Positions 45,293 to 53,053 of a stretch of DNA of 56,932 nt are shown piece by piece (the stretch's first letter is position 1; each line of letters begins with the position of its first letter). The notes beneath the pieces are model-generated. The model was not told the origin of the DNA, searched no databases, and worked only from the letters and a program-made list of their open reading frames with translations. The position numbers were made by a program, and so were the translations under genes. The stretch comes from a virus, in the IMG/VR virus record IMGVR_UViG_3300032294_002078, positions 1-56,932 of that record. One strand, written 5' to 3'.

Positions 45293-46678
45293 ATGTCGTC
45301 ATTAAATCAGTTACAGCAGTACGGTATTAGTTTTCAAATCAAGGTATTATCAAGTTTATTAAAGCATAAAGAGTTTCTACAAAATATACACGATATACTT
45401 GATACAGAAATGTTCGATAATCCAGCACACAAATGGATTGTTGGTGAGATATTAAGATACTACTACAAATATAATACAACTCCATCAACTGACGCTCTAC
45501 AAGTTGAAGTAAGAAAGATAGAAAATGAAGTATTAAAGATTAGTGTAGTAGAGCAATTAAAAGAAGCATTAAAGAGCTCTAATGAAGATAGAGATTATGT
45601 AGAGCAAGAGTTTAGTAGCTTCTGTAAAAATCAGCAAATTAAAAAAGCTATTTTAAGTTCAGTATCTTTACTTGAAAAAGGTCAATATGACGATATCAAG
45701 TATATGATTGATCAAGCATTAAAAGCAGGCCAAGAAAAATCTATCGGACACGAATACGAAAAAGATATTGAAACAAGATATCGTGAAGAAGAAAGAGCCC
45801 CAATGCCAACATTCTGGCCACACATTAACGAGTTGCTAATGGGAGGTTTAGGTGTAGGTGATCTAGGTATTATATTTGGTAATCCTGGTGGAGGTAAGTC
45901 ATGGATGCTTGTTAATATAGGAGCTGAAGCAGTAAAAAGAGGATATACTGTTTGTCACTATACATTAGAATTGTCTGAGTATTATGTAGGTAAGCGCTAT
46001 GACGCATTGTTTACAGGTATTGATGTACAGAGCGTACAAAAGAATAGACAAACTATTGAAGATACTGTTAGCAAGATTAAAGGTAAGCTTATCATTAAAG
46101 AATTTCCTATGGGAAAAGCTACTACGCATACAATTGAATCACATATTCAAAAATGCAGAGATCTAGGGTATCCTCCAGATTTAGTTATTATTGACTATGT
46201 TGACTTATTAAAAAGCAAAACTAAGTCAATAGATCCTAAAGATGCAATTGATGACGTATATACTGCTACAAAAGGTATGGCAAGAGAGCTTAAAGTACCT
46301 ATCTGGACCGTATCACAGGTCAATCGTGCTGGTGCTAAAGACGATGTAATTGAAGGAGATAAGGCAGCAGGATCCTACAATAAAATGATGATTGCAGACT
46401 TTGCCATGTCCCTATCTAGAAAAAGACAAGACAAAGTAAATGGAACAGGTCGTATCCATATTATGAAAAACCGATATGGTATGGATGGTATGACTTATGC
46501 AGCTAAAATCAGCACTAATAATGGGTATATAGAGATCAATCCAGATAGTATGGACGATGATGAATTAACATTCGAAACTTCTACTCCTACATCAGGATCC
46601 AATAAATCTTTTAACTCAGGTTTAGATAAAGATGAGAAGGCTTATTTAGCAGGTAAATTTTTTGAGCTAGGATTATAA
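45293..46678 (+). CDS. Replicative DNA helicase (DnaB/T4 gp41-like)
   Basis: 461 residues. The N-terminal helical domain (about 1-130) is followed by a RecA-like motor: Walker A GNPGGGKSW near 198-206, Walker B LVIIDYVDLL near 298, the TVSQVNRAG sensor segment, and the SYNKMMIADFAMSLSRK and GRIHIMKNRYG region near the end. It should unwind DNA at the fork as a hexamer. No primase gene is recognised in the window. It follows the 5' nuclease by three bases. Confidence 0.88.
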   Translation: MSSLNQLQQYGISFQIKVLSSLLKHKEFLQNIHDILDTEMFDNPAHKWIVGEILRYYYKYNTTPSTDALQVEVRKIENEVLKISVVEQLKEALKSSNEDRDYVEQEFSSFCKNQQIKKAILSSVSLLEKGQYDDIKYMIDQALKAGQEKSIGHEYEKDIETRYREEERAPMPTFWPHINELLMGGLGVGDLGIIFGNPGGGKSWMLVNIGAEAVKRGYTVCHYTLELSEYYVGKRYDALFTGIDVQSVQKNRQTIEDTVSKIKGKLIIKEFPMGKATTHTIESHIQKCRDLGYPPDLVIIDYVDLLKSKTKSIDPKDAIDDVYTATKGMARELKVPIWTVSQVNRAGAKDDVIEGDKAAGSYNKMMIADFAMSLSRKRQDKVNGTGRIHIMKNRYGMDGMTYAAKISTNNGYIEINPDSMDDDELTFETSTPTSGSNKSFNSGLDKDEKAYLAGKFFELGL

Positions 46679-46695
46679 ATTAACCCAAAAAGGTT

Positions 46696-46705
46696 ATATT
46701 TATTA
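46696..46705 (+). promoter_or_regulatory. Late-promoter-like box ATATTTATTA
   Basis: Lies 16 bases before the small gene at 46722. Confidence 0.5.
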
Positions 46706-46721
46706 AAGAAAATAGACTACT

Positions 46722-46943
46722 ATGAATTTTTTGATCGATTTATTTAGAAAAGCAATTAAAGGAGACAATTTCAGACCAACAGCATCTCCTGTTAAGTATA
46801 ATGACCAAATTGCGCAGCTTAACTCGGTTAACCCTAACCAAGCTAGCAAATTGAATACTAATACGATCAATAAAATTCAAAAGACTAAGCCTACCTTGAC
46901 TCAAAGTACTTCAGGCAATTCAGTACTTCCAGGAACTAAGTAA
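46722..46943 (+). CDS. Hypothetical small protein
   Basis: 73 residues. A hydrophobic/basic start (MNFLIDLFRKAIKGDNF) could be an amphipathic membrane-binding helix. The remainder is Asn/Thr/Ser/Gln-rich and probably disordered (QLNSVNPNQASKLNTNTINK). It has its own promoter-like box and lies between helicase and ribonucleotide reductase. No family is recognised. Confidence 0.55.
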   Translation: MNFLIDLFRKAIKGDNFRPTASPVKYNDQIAQLNSVNPNQASKLNTNTINKIQKTKPTLTQSTSGNSVLPGTK

Positions 46944-46981
46944 TTAGTTCAAAACACAACAGATCTTAAATTAATCAGGTT

Positions 46982-47014
46982 ATGACTAGACTAGAAGGAA
47001 AATAAATCTTCTAG
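46982..47014 (+). promoter_or_regulatory. Mini-ORF plus hairpin in leader of the reductase gene
   Basis: An ATG in the usual AGGTTATG context opens a seven-codon frame (MTRLEGK) ending at 47005. It overlaps a perfect seven-base-pair hairpin, CTAGAAG (46991-46997) with CTTCTAG (47008-47014). The rest of the 112-base gap to the reductase start is AT-rich with T-runs. It could be an attenuator-like leader; unproven. Confidence 0.35.
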
Positions 47015-47055
47015 AGGCTAAACTATTTTTTAAACTTTTATAAAACAAAACTAAA

Positions 47056-48906
47056 ATGGACATCACGCAGCAAATTCTATCAGAGATCACAGTATATAAT
47101 AAATACGCAAAGTATCTACCAGAATTTAAAAGACGTGAAACGTGGAATGAAATAGTTACAAGAAATAAGGAAATGCACCAACAAAAATTTCCTTCTTTAT
47201 TTAATGAAATCGAAGACGTTTATAAACTCGTATATGATAAAAAAATTCTTCCGTCAATGCGCTCAATGCAGTTTGCAGGTAAGCCCATTGAAATTAATAA
47301 TGCTCGTATATTTAACTGCTCTTTTGCTCCTATTGATGACTGGCGTGTATTCTCAGAAGTAATGTTCCTTCTTTTAGGAGGTTGCGGCGTAGGATATTCA
47401 GTTCAACATCACCATGTTGATCAACTTCCTGAAATTATTAAGCCAATTAAAGAAAAACGTTTCTTAGTTGGAGACTCTATTGAAGGTTGGGCTGATGCAA
47501 TTAAAATATTAATGAAATCATATCTTGTAGGTGGACCTAGACCTAAATTTGATTTTAGAGATGTTAGACCTAAAGGAGCAATGTTAATTACAGCAGGTGG
47601 TAAAGCTCCCGGTCCTGAACCTTTAAAGGAGTGTTTATTTCAAATACAAAAAATTCTTGATCGTAAAGAAACTGGCGATAAATTAAAGCCGATTGAATGT
47701 CATGATATTATTTGTTATATTGCAGATGCAGTATTATCTGGTGGTATTCGTCGTGCAGCATTGATTAGCCTATTCTCTTTTAATGATGAAGAAATGCTTA
47801 CATCTAAATTTGGTAATTGGTGGGAGCAAAATCCGCAAAGAGGAAGAGCTAATAACTCAGCAGTTATACTTCGTGATCGTATTCAAAAAGAGGAGTTCAT
47901 GGATCTTTGGAAAAAGATTGAATTATCTAATGCAGGTGAACCTGGATTCTTTTTAACTAATGATAAAGATTGGGGAACTAATCCATGTGCTGAAATTGCA
48001 CTTAGACCATTCCAATTCTGTAACTTGTGTGAAGTCAATGTATCTAATCTTGAATCTCAAGAAGATTTAAATGAAAGAGCTAAAGCTGCTGCATTTATTG
48101 GTACACTTCAAGCGTCATATACAGACTTTCACTATCTTCGTGATATTTGGAAAAGAACAACAGAAAAAGACGCATTAATTGGTGTTGGTATGACAGGTAT
48201 AGCATCAGGTGCAGTATTAAAATTGAATATGAAAGAAGCTGCTCAAATAGTAAAAGAAGAAAATGAAAGACTTGCAAAAGTTATTGGAGTTAATAAAGCA
48301 GCTAGATGTACAACAGTTAAACCTTCAGGAACAACATCAATGGTTCTCGGTACATCATCTGGTGTACACGCGTGGCATGATAATTTCTACATTCGTAGAA
48401 TGAGACTTGGTAAGAACGAAGCTCTTTATACATATCTTTCTATTTATCATCCTGAATTAGTAGAAGATGAATACTTTAAGCCACAATCACAAGCTGTAGT
48501 ATCTGTTCCACAAAAAGCACCTGAAGGAGCAATCACAAGGTCTGAATCAGCAGTTGATCTGCTTCATAGACTTGAAAAGTTACATAAAGAATGGATTAAG
48601 CCTGGACACAGAACAGGTCGTAATACTCATAACGTATCAGTAACAATTTCTCTTAAGCCAGAAGAGTGGCCGGAAGTTGGAGAATGGGCATGGGCAAATA
48701 GAAATAACTATACTGCTTTGTCTTGTCTACCTTATGACAATGGTTCTTATGTTCAAGCTCCTTTTGAAACTATTACTGAAGAAAAATTTAATGAGATTGT
48801 TGGTAAACTTCATGAGGTAGATCTTAGTAAAGTAATTGAAGTCGAAGATAATACTGATCAAAAAGGTGAATTAGCCTGCGCAGGAGGTGCTTGTGAAATC
48901 ATCTAA
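47056..48906 (+). CDS. nrdJ: Class II (adenosylcobalamin-dependent) ribonucleotide reductase, monomeric type
   Basis: 616 residues. It makes deoxynucleotides for phage DNA. Signs of the monomeric B12-dependent RTPR type are ILPSMRSMQFAG at the N-terminus, the active-site cysteine in ARIFNCSFAP (near 88), LLLGGCGVGYSVQ, the finger loop NPCAEIALR (near 308) with its Cys and Glu, VKPSGTTSMVLGTSSGVH, and the C-terminal redox pair in LACAGGACEII. No NrdB partner is present, as expected. It is shorter than the Lactobacillus enzyme (739). The host would have to supply B12. Its last codons overlap the next gene. Confidence 0.88.
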   Translation: MDITQQILSEITVYNKYAKYLPEFKRRETWNEIVTRNKEMHQQKFPSLFNEIEDVYKLVYDKKILPSMRSMQFAGKPIEINNARIFNCSFAPIDDWRVFSEVMFLLLGGCGVGYSVQHHHVDQLPEIIKPIKEKRFLVGDSIEGWADAIKILMKSYLVGGPRPKFDFRDVRPKGAMLITAGGKAPGPEPLKECLFQIQKILDRKETGDKLKPIECHDIICYIADAVLSGGIRRAALISLFSFNDEEMLTSKFGNWWEQNPQRGRANNSAVILRDRIQKEEFMDLWKKIELSNAGEPGFFLTNDKDWGTNPCAEIALRPFQFCNLCEVNVSNLESQEDLNERAKAAAFIGTLQASYTDFHYLRDIWKRTTEKDALIGVGMTGIASGAVLKLNMKEAAQIVKEENERLAKVIGVNKAARCTTVKPSGTTSMVLGTSSGVHAWHDNFYIRRMRLGKNEALYTYLSIYHPELVEDEYFKPQSQAVVSVPQKAPEGAITRSESAVDLLHRLEKLHKEWIKPGHRTGRNTHNVSVTISLKPEEWPEVGEWAWANRNNYTALSCLPYDNGSYVQAPFETITEEKFNEIVGKLHEVDLSKVIEVEDNTDQKGELACAGGACEII

Positions 48907-49099
48907 AGAATTTATAGAAGGAATTCATTATTATTTAGAAAATGGAAGGGTGGTTTTTACCACTCTTTTCCATTTACAGCGTGGATCATGTTGTGGTTCA
49001 AAGTGTAGGCATTGTCCTTATGATCCAGAGTATATAAAGGGCACTACAAAGAAAAAAGATAGAAATTCGGAAGAAAATTTTATATTTGATAAAACATAG
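48893..49099 (+). CDS. DUF5522-like CxxC protein, GTG start
   Basis: 68 residues from GTG 48893 (GTG 48887 is also in frame). I prefer 48893 because AGGAGG lies five bases upstream, inside the reductase gene, and the family usually begins with MK. The signature is FIEGIHYYLENGRVVFTTLFHLQRGSCCGSKCRHCPYDPEY, with CCGxxCxxCPY, a likely metal-binding motif. Such proteins are common in Bacteroidota and rare elsewhere, so this is a host clue. It overlaps nrdJ by 14 bases, so the two are coupled. Function unknown. Confidence 0.72.
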   Translation: MKSSKEFIEGIHYYLENGRVVFTTLFHLQRGSCCGSKCRHCPYDPEYIKGTTKKKDRNSEENFIFDKT

Positions 49100-49101
49100 A
49101 T

Positions 49102-49305
49102 ATGACGGTTACGATAACTTCAGAATACTTATATTTAACTGTTACTTTAATTTTAATGCTTATTCAAGTAATCCAGTGGAGAAAAGTGGCTAAACTTAAA
49201 AAAGAATTAGAAGATGTTTGGTCACAAATTGGTATATTAGCTATGTCTGCTGGAGGCATGTTAGATAAAATAAAAAAAGATCTAGATGGAAAACAAGACA
49301 AATGA
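49102..49305 (+). CDS. Single-pass membrane protein with coiled coil
   Basis: 67 residues. Residues about 8-24 (EYLYLTVTLILMLIQVIQW) form one transmembrane helix. The charged RKVAKLKKELEDVWSQIG segment and a helical tail follow. It overlaps the next gene by 20 bases. The topology (short outside, helical inside) does not match a known holin or spanin. No function assigned. Confidence 0.58.
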   Translation: MTVTITSEYLYLTVTLILMLIQVIQWRKVAKLKKELEDVWSQIGILAMSAGGMLDKIKKDLDGKQDK

Positions 49306-49480
49306 AGAATCAAAAGGCTTAGGTGATACTATTGCTAAAGTTACTCATGCTCTTAAATTAGACGTATTAGCAGAGAAAGTTGCTCACGCAATAGGAGAAG
49401 AAGACTGCGGATGCAATAGACGTAGAGAAAAGCTAAATGAATTGTTTCCTTATAAAAAGAAAGACGAAAACCAACAATAA
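49286..49480 (+). CDS. Hypothetical protein with CGC motif
   Basis: 64 residues, overlapping the previous gene by 20 bases in another frame. It has GLGDTIAKVTHALKLDVLAEKVAHAIGEEDCGCNRRREKLNELFPYKKK. The EDCGCxxRREKLNxLFPY pattern recurs in small phage proteins of unknown role, and the two Cys could bind a metal or form a disulfide. It is followed after six bases by the polymerase gene. Confidence 0.6.
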   Translation: MENKTNEESKGLGDTIAKVTHALKLDVLAEKVAHAIGEEDCGCNRRREKLNELFPYKKKDENQQ

Positions 49481-49486
49481 ATAGTT

Positions 49487-51790
49487 ATGAATAAAAGTTA
49501 TGTTACAGTTGATTCGATAGATAAACTTAAAGATCTTATCGAACATATAAAGTCGTGTGAAATAATTGCATTTGATACTGAGACCAATAGTCTTAATCCT
49601 CGTAAAGGTAAGATCATTGGTTTTTCTGTCTCTGGTGAAGTTGGTAAAGGATACTACATGCCAACTATGATATTTAAAGATGATGAACTTCAAGATGCTA
49701 TCATTGAAGGTAAATTAGCGCATGATCTTGCAAAGAAAACCATCTCTCTATTAGTTGGTAAAAAACTAATCATGCATAACGCATCATTTGACGTTAAATT
49801 CGTTAAGTGTTTTTATGATGTAGATTTATTATCAAGTCTTTATGTAGATACTATGCTTCTTGTTCATACAGTAAAAGAAGAAGGCGCAGGCTTCATGGGA
49901 GGTTCTGCATTTGGTCTTAAAGACATTGCTAAGATGATTCAAAAAGATATTGGTCTAGATGTAGAAAAAGCTGCAAATGAAGAGCAAGTTGCTCTTAAAG
50001 AATCAATAAAAAGAAATGGTGGTCAGATAACACGAGAGAACTATGAGATATGGAAAGCAGACCTTGAACTACTTTCAGAATATGCATCAGCAGATACTGA
50101 CTTAACTCTTAGAGTTTATAATCATTTTATCAAAACACTTAAAGATGAAAACCTTGAAAAGTTCTTCTTTGAAGATGAAGTAATGCCTCTTTACAAAGAG
50201 GTTACTATTCCTATGGAACAAGTTGGCATTAAACTTGACATGGAATTAATAAAATCTAGTCGTACTAAAATTACAGAAAAACTAAAAGAATATGCTGATT
50301 CAGTAACAAAAGAACTACTTAAGAATCCAGACGTTAGAGCATGGGTAGTATATAAAGCTCAAGATGCATATCCACCAAATAATAAAGGTACATTTGCTCA
50401 AGAGCTAGTTAAAGAAATGAAGTTTGATTTAGAACAATCTGCTAAAACAGGTAAGTATACTGTAACTAAGTCTGCATTAATGAGGCTTCCTGAATGTTCT
50501 GCTAAACACTTTTTACTTCATGGTGATGCTGCTGTATTAGATCGTGATGTTAGTATGAAGATTAGTATGAAGTTATGGAGAGAAGATAATGACGGCGCTT
50601 ATTTCAACATTCAGTCTAAAGATCAACTTGGTGAAATTGCTTTTGGTGTATTAGGTATTAAACCTTTGTCTACTACAAAAACAGGTAAACCTCAATTTGA
50701 TGACGATACTGTTCAATCAATAGCAGGCAAATATGAATGGGCAAAAAACTTACGCATCTATAATAGACTACTTAAGATTAAGAGTACTTACATGGATCGT
50801 TTCTTAGATGCTCAAGAAGATGGTAGATATTACTTCTATTATAAACAACACGGTACGGTATCAGGACGTTATGGTTCTGATGCTCAACAGCTTCCTAGAC
50901 CTAAAGAAGAAGGTGATGATGAACCAATTGTAATTGAATACAATAACTTGATTCGAGCATTCTTTATTCATGATGAAGGTAATATATTTGTAGATTGTGA
51001 CTATGAATCACTTGAGCCTCACACATTTGCTCACGTATCTGGTGATGAAGGATTAAAAGACATTTTTAGAAATAACTGGGACTTCTATTCTACTATTGCA
51101 ATCAAAACAGAAAAACTAGGTCAGTATTCACCAGATAAAAAAGCACCTAACTTTCTTCGTAAGCTCGAACCTAAGTTAAGAAATAAGGCAAAGGCTTATG
51201 CTTTAGGTATTCCTTACGGTATGGGAGCTTATGCACTTGGTATGACTCTTGGTATTCCTACTAAAGAAGCTAAAAAGCTTGTTGATGGTTACTTAAACGG
51301 GTTTCCTGAACTTAAGAATTGGATGGAAAGATCTAAAAAGCAAGCTAAGGAAAAAGGATATGTTAGTACTCAAGTTGGTCGTATTCGACATCTTCCTAAA
51401 GTAAAAGCAATCTACGATAAAATTGGTGATGACTTACTTGATTGGAATATCAAGAAAGAAATGGAAAGACAATATGGTGTAGATCAAATTAAGAATCTTA
51501 GTAGAGACTATATTAACGGACTAAATAACTCTTGTAACGTACAGATCCAAGGTCTTGCTGCATCAATAGTTAACCGTGCAGCATTAGCTATTAATAGAAA
51601 GTTCATAGAACTAGGTATACGCGGCTGGGTATGCGCTCAGATCCATGACCAGTTAGTTATTGAGGTAGAACACGCCAGATCAGAAGAAGCGGCCAGGATC
51701 GTCCAGGATTTGATGGAGAACACTACTAAACTTAGTATTGATTTAAAAGCACCTCCAGCATTAGCGCATAATCTTCGTGATGGCCACTAA
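49487..51790 (+). CDS. Family A DNA polymerase with 3'-5' proofreading domain
   Basis: 767 residues. The exonuclease domain is complete: FDTETNS (residues 29-35), NASFDVKF, and YASADTD. The polymerase domain has GTVSGRYGSDAQQLPRP, motif A FVDCDYESLEPHTFAH, the O-helix RNKAKAYALGIPYG, and motif C CAQIHDQLVIEVE. Motif C reads H-D-Q where H-D-E is usual. The O-helix residue matching E. coli Pol I Phe762 is Leu. There is no 5' nuclease domain; that activity lies at 44279. This is the likely replicative polymerase. Confidence 0.9.
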   Translation: MNKSYVTVDSIDKLKDLIEHIKSCEIIAFDTETNSLNPRKGKIIGFSVSGEVGKGYYMPTMIFKDDELQDAIIEGKLAHDLAKKTISLLVGKKLIMHNASFDVKFVKCFYDVDLLSSLYVDTMLLVHTVKEEGAGFMGGSAFGLKDIAKMIQKDIGLDVEKAANEEQVALKESIKRNGGQITRENYEIWKADLELLSEYASADTDLTLRVYNHFIKTLKDENLEKFFFEDEVMPLYKEVTIPMEQVGIKLDMELIKSSRTKITEKLKEYADSVTKELLKNPDVRAWVVYKAQDAYPPNNKGTFAQELVKEMKFDLEQSAKTGKYTVTKSALMRLPECSAKHFLLHGDAAVLDRDVSMKISMKLWREDNDGAYFNIQSKDQLGEIAFGVLGIKPLSTTKTGKPQFDDDTVQSIAGKYEWAKNLRIYNRLLKIKSTYMDRFLDAQEDGRYYFYYKQHGTVSGRYGSDAQQLPRPKEEGDDEPIVIEYNNLIRAFFIHDEGNIFVDCDYESLEPHTFAHVSGDEGLKDIFRNNWDFYSTIAIKTEKLGQYSPDKKAPNFLRKLEPKLRNKAKAYALGIPYGMGAYALGMTLGIPTKEAKKLVDGYLNGFPELKNWMERSKKQAKEKGYVSTQVGRIRHLPKVKAIYDKIGDDLLDWNIKKEMERQYGVDQIKNLSRDYINGLNNSCNVQIQGLAASIVNRAALAINRKFIELGIRGWVCAQIHDQLVIEVEHARSEEAARIVQDLMENTTKLSIDLKAPPALAHNLRDGH

Positions 51791-51800
51791 ATATTTATTA
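51791..51800 (+). promoter_or_regulatory. Late-promoter-like box ATATTTATTA, very close to the start codon
   Basis: Only two bases separate it from the ATG at 51803. If the box acts as elsewhere, the mRNA would be nearly leaderless, or the box has another role here. Confidence 0.4.
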
Positions 51801-51802
51801 GT

Positions 51803-52129
51803 ATGAAAAAGACACTTATAATTTTATTTTTAGTATCTTTATCAAGTTGTTTTATAACTGAACCAACAGGTTACATAGACTATAGACAAAGAAGAATGTA
51901 TGATTGGGATCCAATCTATGTAGTACCAGGTTATATAGATCCTTTCTTTTATAGAAGAGAGCCTCCAATTATAATTTATAGAGATAGACCTATTCCAGTT
52001 CCTAGACAACCTCAACAACCTAGGAGAAATGCCTTTGGACCAACGGCTCCACCATCTGCTCCAAGAAGTCCTAGAACTGCACCGATAAGAGAGTTTCCTA
52101 GAAAAAAGATAAGTGACTTTAAAGATTAA
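51803..52129 (+). CDS. Pro/Arg-rich lipoprotein
   Basis: 108 residues. The start MKKTLIILFLVSLSSC is a lipoprotein signal peptide with Cys16 as the lipidated residue. The mature part is rich in Tyr, Pro and Arg (YIDYRQRRMYDWDPIYVVPGYIDPFFYRREPP; PIPVPRQPQQPRRNAFGP). It should be exported and anchored in a membrane. The next gene is another lipoprotein. Possible roles are superinfection exclusion or envelope remodelling; neither is shown by sequence. Confidence 0.68.
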   Translation: MKKTLIILFLVSLSSCFITEPTGYIDYRQRRMYDWDPIYVVPGYIDPFFYRREPPIIIYRDRPIPVPRQPQQPRRNAFGPTAPPSAPRSPRTAPIREFPRKKISDFKD

Positions 52130-52151
52130 TTCATTTACTATTTTATATTTA
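52122..52151 (+). repeat. Duplicated promoter-region element, copy 1
   Basis: AAGATTAATT, two variable bases (CA), then TTTACTATTTTATATTT and A. It matches 53001-53030 at 27 of 30 positions. It overlaps the end of the lipoprotein gene and runs into the promoter-like box before the SPFH gene. Confidence 0.7.
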
Positions 52152-52154
52152 TAT
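52145..52154 (+). promoter_or_regulatory. Late-promoter-like box ATATTTATAT
   Basis: Lies 12 bases before the SPFH gene start at 52167. Confidence 0.5.
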
Positions 52155-52166
52155 AAAAATAAATTT

Positions 52167-52952
52167 ATGAAAACAAAATTATCTATTCTAGTATTAGTAC
52201 TAGTTATTATTTTTAGTAGTTGTACTGTTGTAAGACAAGGTGAAGTTGGTGTAAAAAGAACGATTGGTAAAATTCAACAGAAACCATTAATGGAAGGTGC
52301 TAGGATTTTTAACCCTTTTGTTACAACAATTATCAAACTTCCGACTAGAACCGTAAATATGGAGGTCAGATTACCTTTACCTTCAAAAGAGGGTTTGACA
52401 GTTCAATCTGAAATATCAATATTGTATAGATTAGATGGACAATCTGCACCAAGTGTAATTGAAAAATTAGGAACTAATTATGAACAAGTTGTAATTATTC
52501 CAGTATTCCGTTCTGCTGCTGCTGACATATCGTCTCAATATTTTGCAAAGGATATGCATACGGGACAAAGAGCCGTGATAGAAAGAGACATTAAGAAGTT
52601 AATGGAATCTCAATTAAAAGATAGAGGGTTCACTATTGAATCAGTTCTATTAAAGAGTATCGTTTTACCAACTGGCTTGGCTAAAGCAATTGAAGAAAAA
52701 TTAGAGGCTGAGCAAGATGCACAAAGAATGGAGTTCACACTTAATAAAGAAAGACAGGAAGCAACAAGAAGAATTATTGAAGCAGAAGGCATCAGAAATT
52801 CACAAAAGATTATTTCCGAAGGTTTGACACCAATGTTGTTACAATTCAAGAGTATTGAAGCATGGTTGAAACTTTCAACATCGCCTAATTCAAAGGTTAT
52901 TATAACAAGCGGTAACCAACCATTTGTAATTAATCCCGAATCACAAAGATAA
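52167..52952 (+). CDS. SPFH/prohibitin-family lipoprotein
   Basis: 261 residues from ATG 52167, which follows a promoter-like box; the in-frame ATG at 52113 overlaps the previous gene. The start MKTKLSILVLVLVIIFSSC has a lipobox with Cys19. The SPFH domain follows: VVRQGEVGVKRTIGKIQ, EGARIFNPFVTTIIKLPTRTVNMEVRLPLPSKEGLTVQSEISILYRL, and a helical LAKAIEEKLEAEQDAQRMEFTLNKERQEATRRIIEAEGI. Prohibitins form membrane-anchored ring scaffolds that regulate proteases or organise lipids. A phage version could protect or remodel the host membrane. Confidence 0.82.
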   Translation: MKTKLSILVLVLVIIFSSCTVVRQGEVGVKRTIGKIQQKPLMEGARIFNPFVTTIIKLPTRTVNMEVRLPLPSKEGLTVQSEISILYRLDGQSAPSVIEKLGTNYEQVVIIPVFRSAAADISSQYFAKDMHTGQRAVIERDIKKLMESQLKDRGFTIESVLLKSIVLPTGLAKAIEEKLEAEQDAQRMEFTLNKERQEATRRIIEAEGIRNSQKIISEGLTPMLLQFKSIEAWLKLSTSPNSKVIITSGNQPFVINPESQR

Positions 52953-52964
52953 AATAATAAATTT

Positions 52965-52990
52965 AAACCGGCTAAATGCCGGTTTTTTTA
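52965..52990 (+). terminator. Rho-independent terminator
   Basis: AAACCGGC (52965-52972), loop TAAAT, GCCGGTTT (52978-52985), with the T-run continuing. It ends the SPFH transcript. Confidence 0.9.
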
Positions 52991-53000
52991 TCTTACTTAA

Positions 53001-53030
53001 AAGATTAATTTTTTTACTATTTTATATTTG
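53001..53030 (+). repeat. Duplicated promoter-region element, copy 2
   Basis: AAGATTAATT, TT, TTTACTATTTTATATTT and G. It includes TATATTTG (53023-53030), an exact match to the Bacteroidota -7 consensus TAnnTTTG. Confidence 0.7.
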
Positions 53031-53033
53031 TAT

Positions 53034-53043
53034 ATATTTATAA
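53034..53043 (+). promoter_or_regulatory. Late-promoter-like box ATATTTATAA upstream of hsp20
   Basis: Lies 81 bases before the Hsp20 start. The first ATG after it (53047) opens only a three-codon frame (MAL, stop). Confidence 0.45.
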
Positions 53044-53053
53044 TAAATGGCAC

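Noticed and set aside
52113-52166. Upstream start for the SPFH protein
   Set aside because: It would bury the lipoprotein signal peptide and lies upstream of the promoter-like box.
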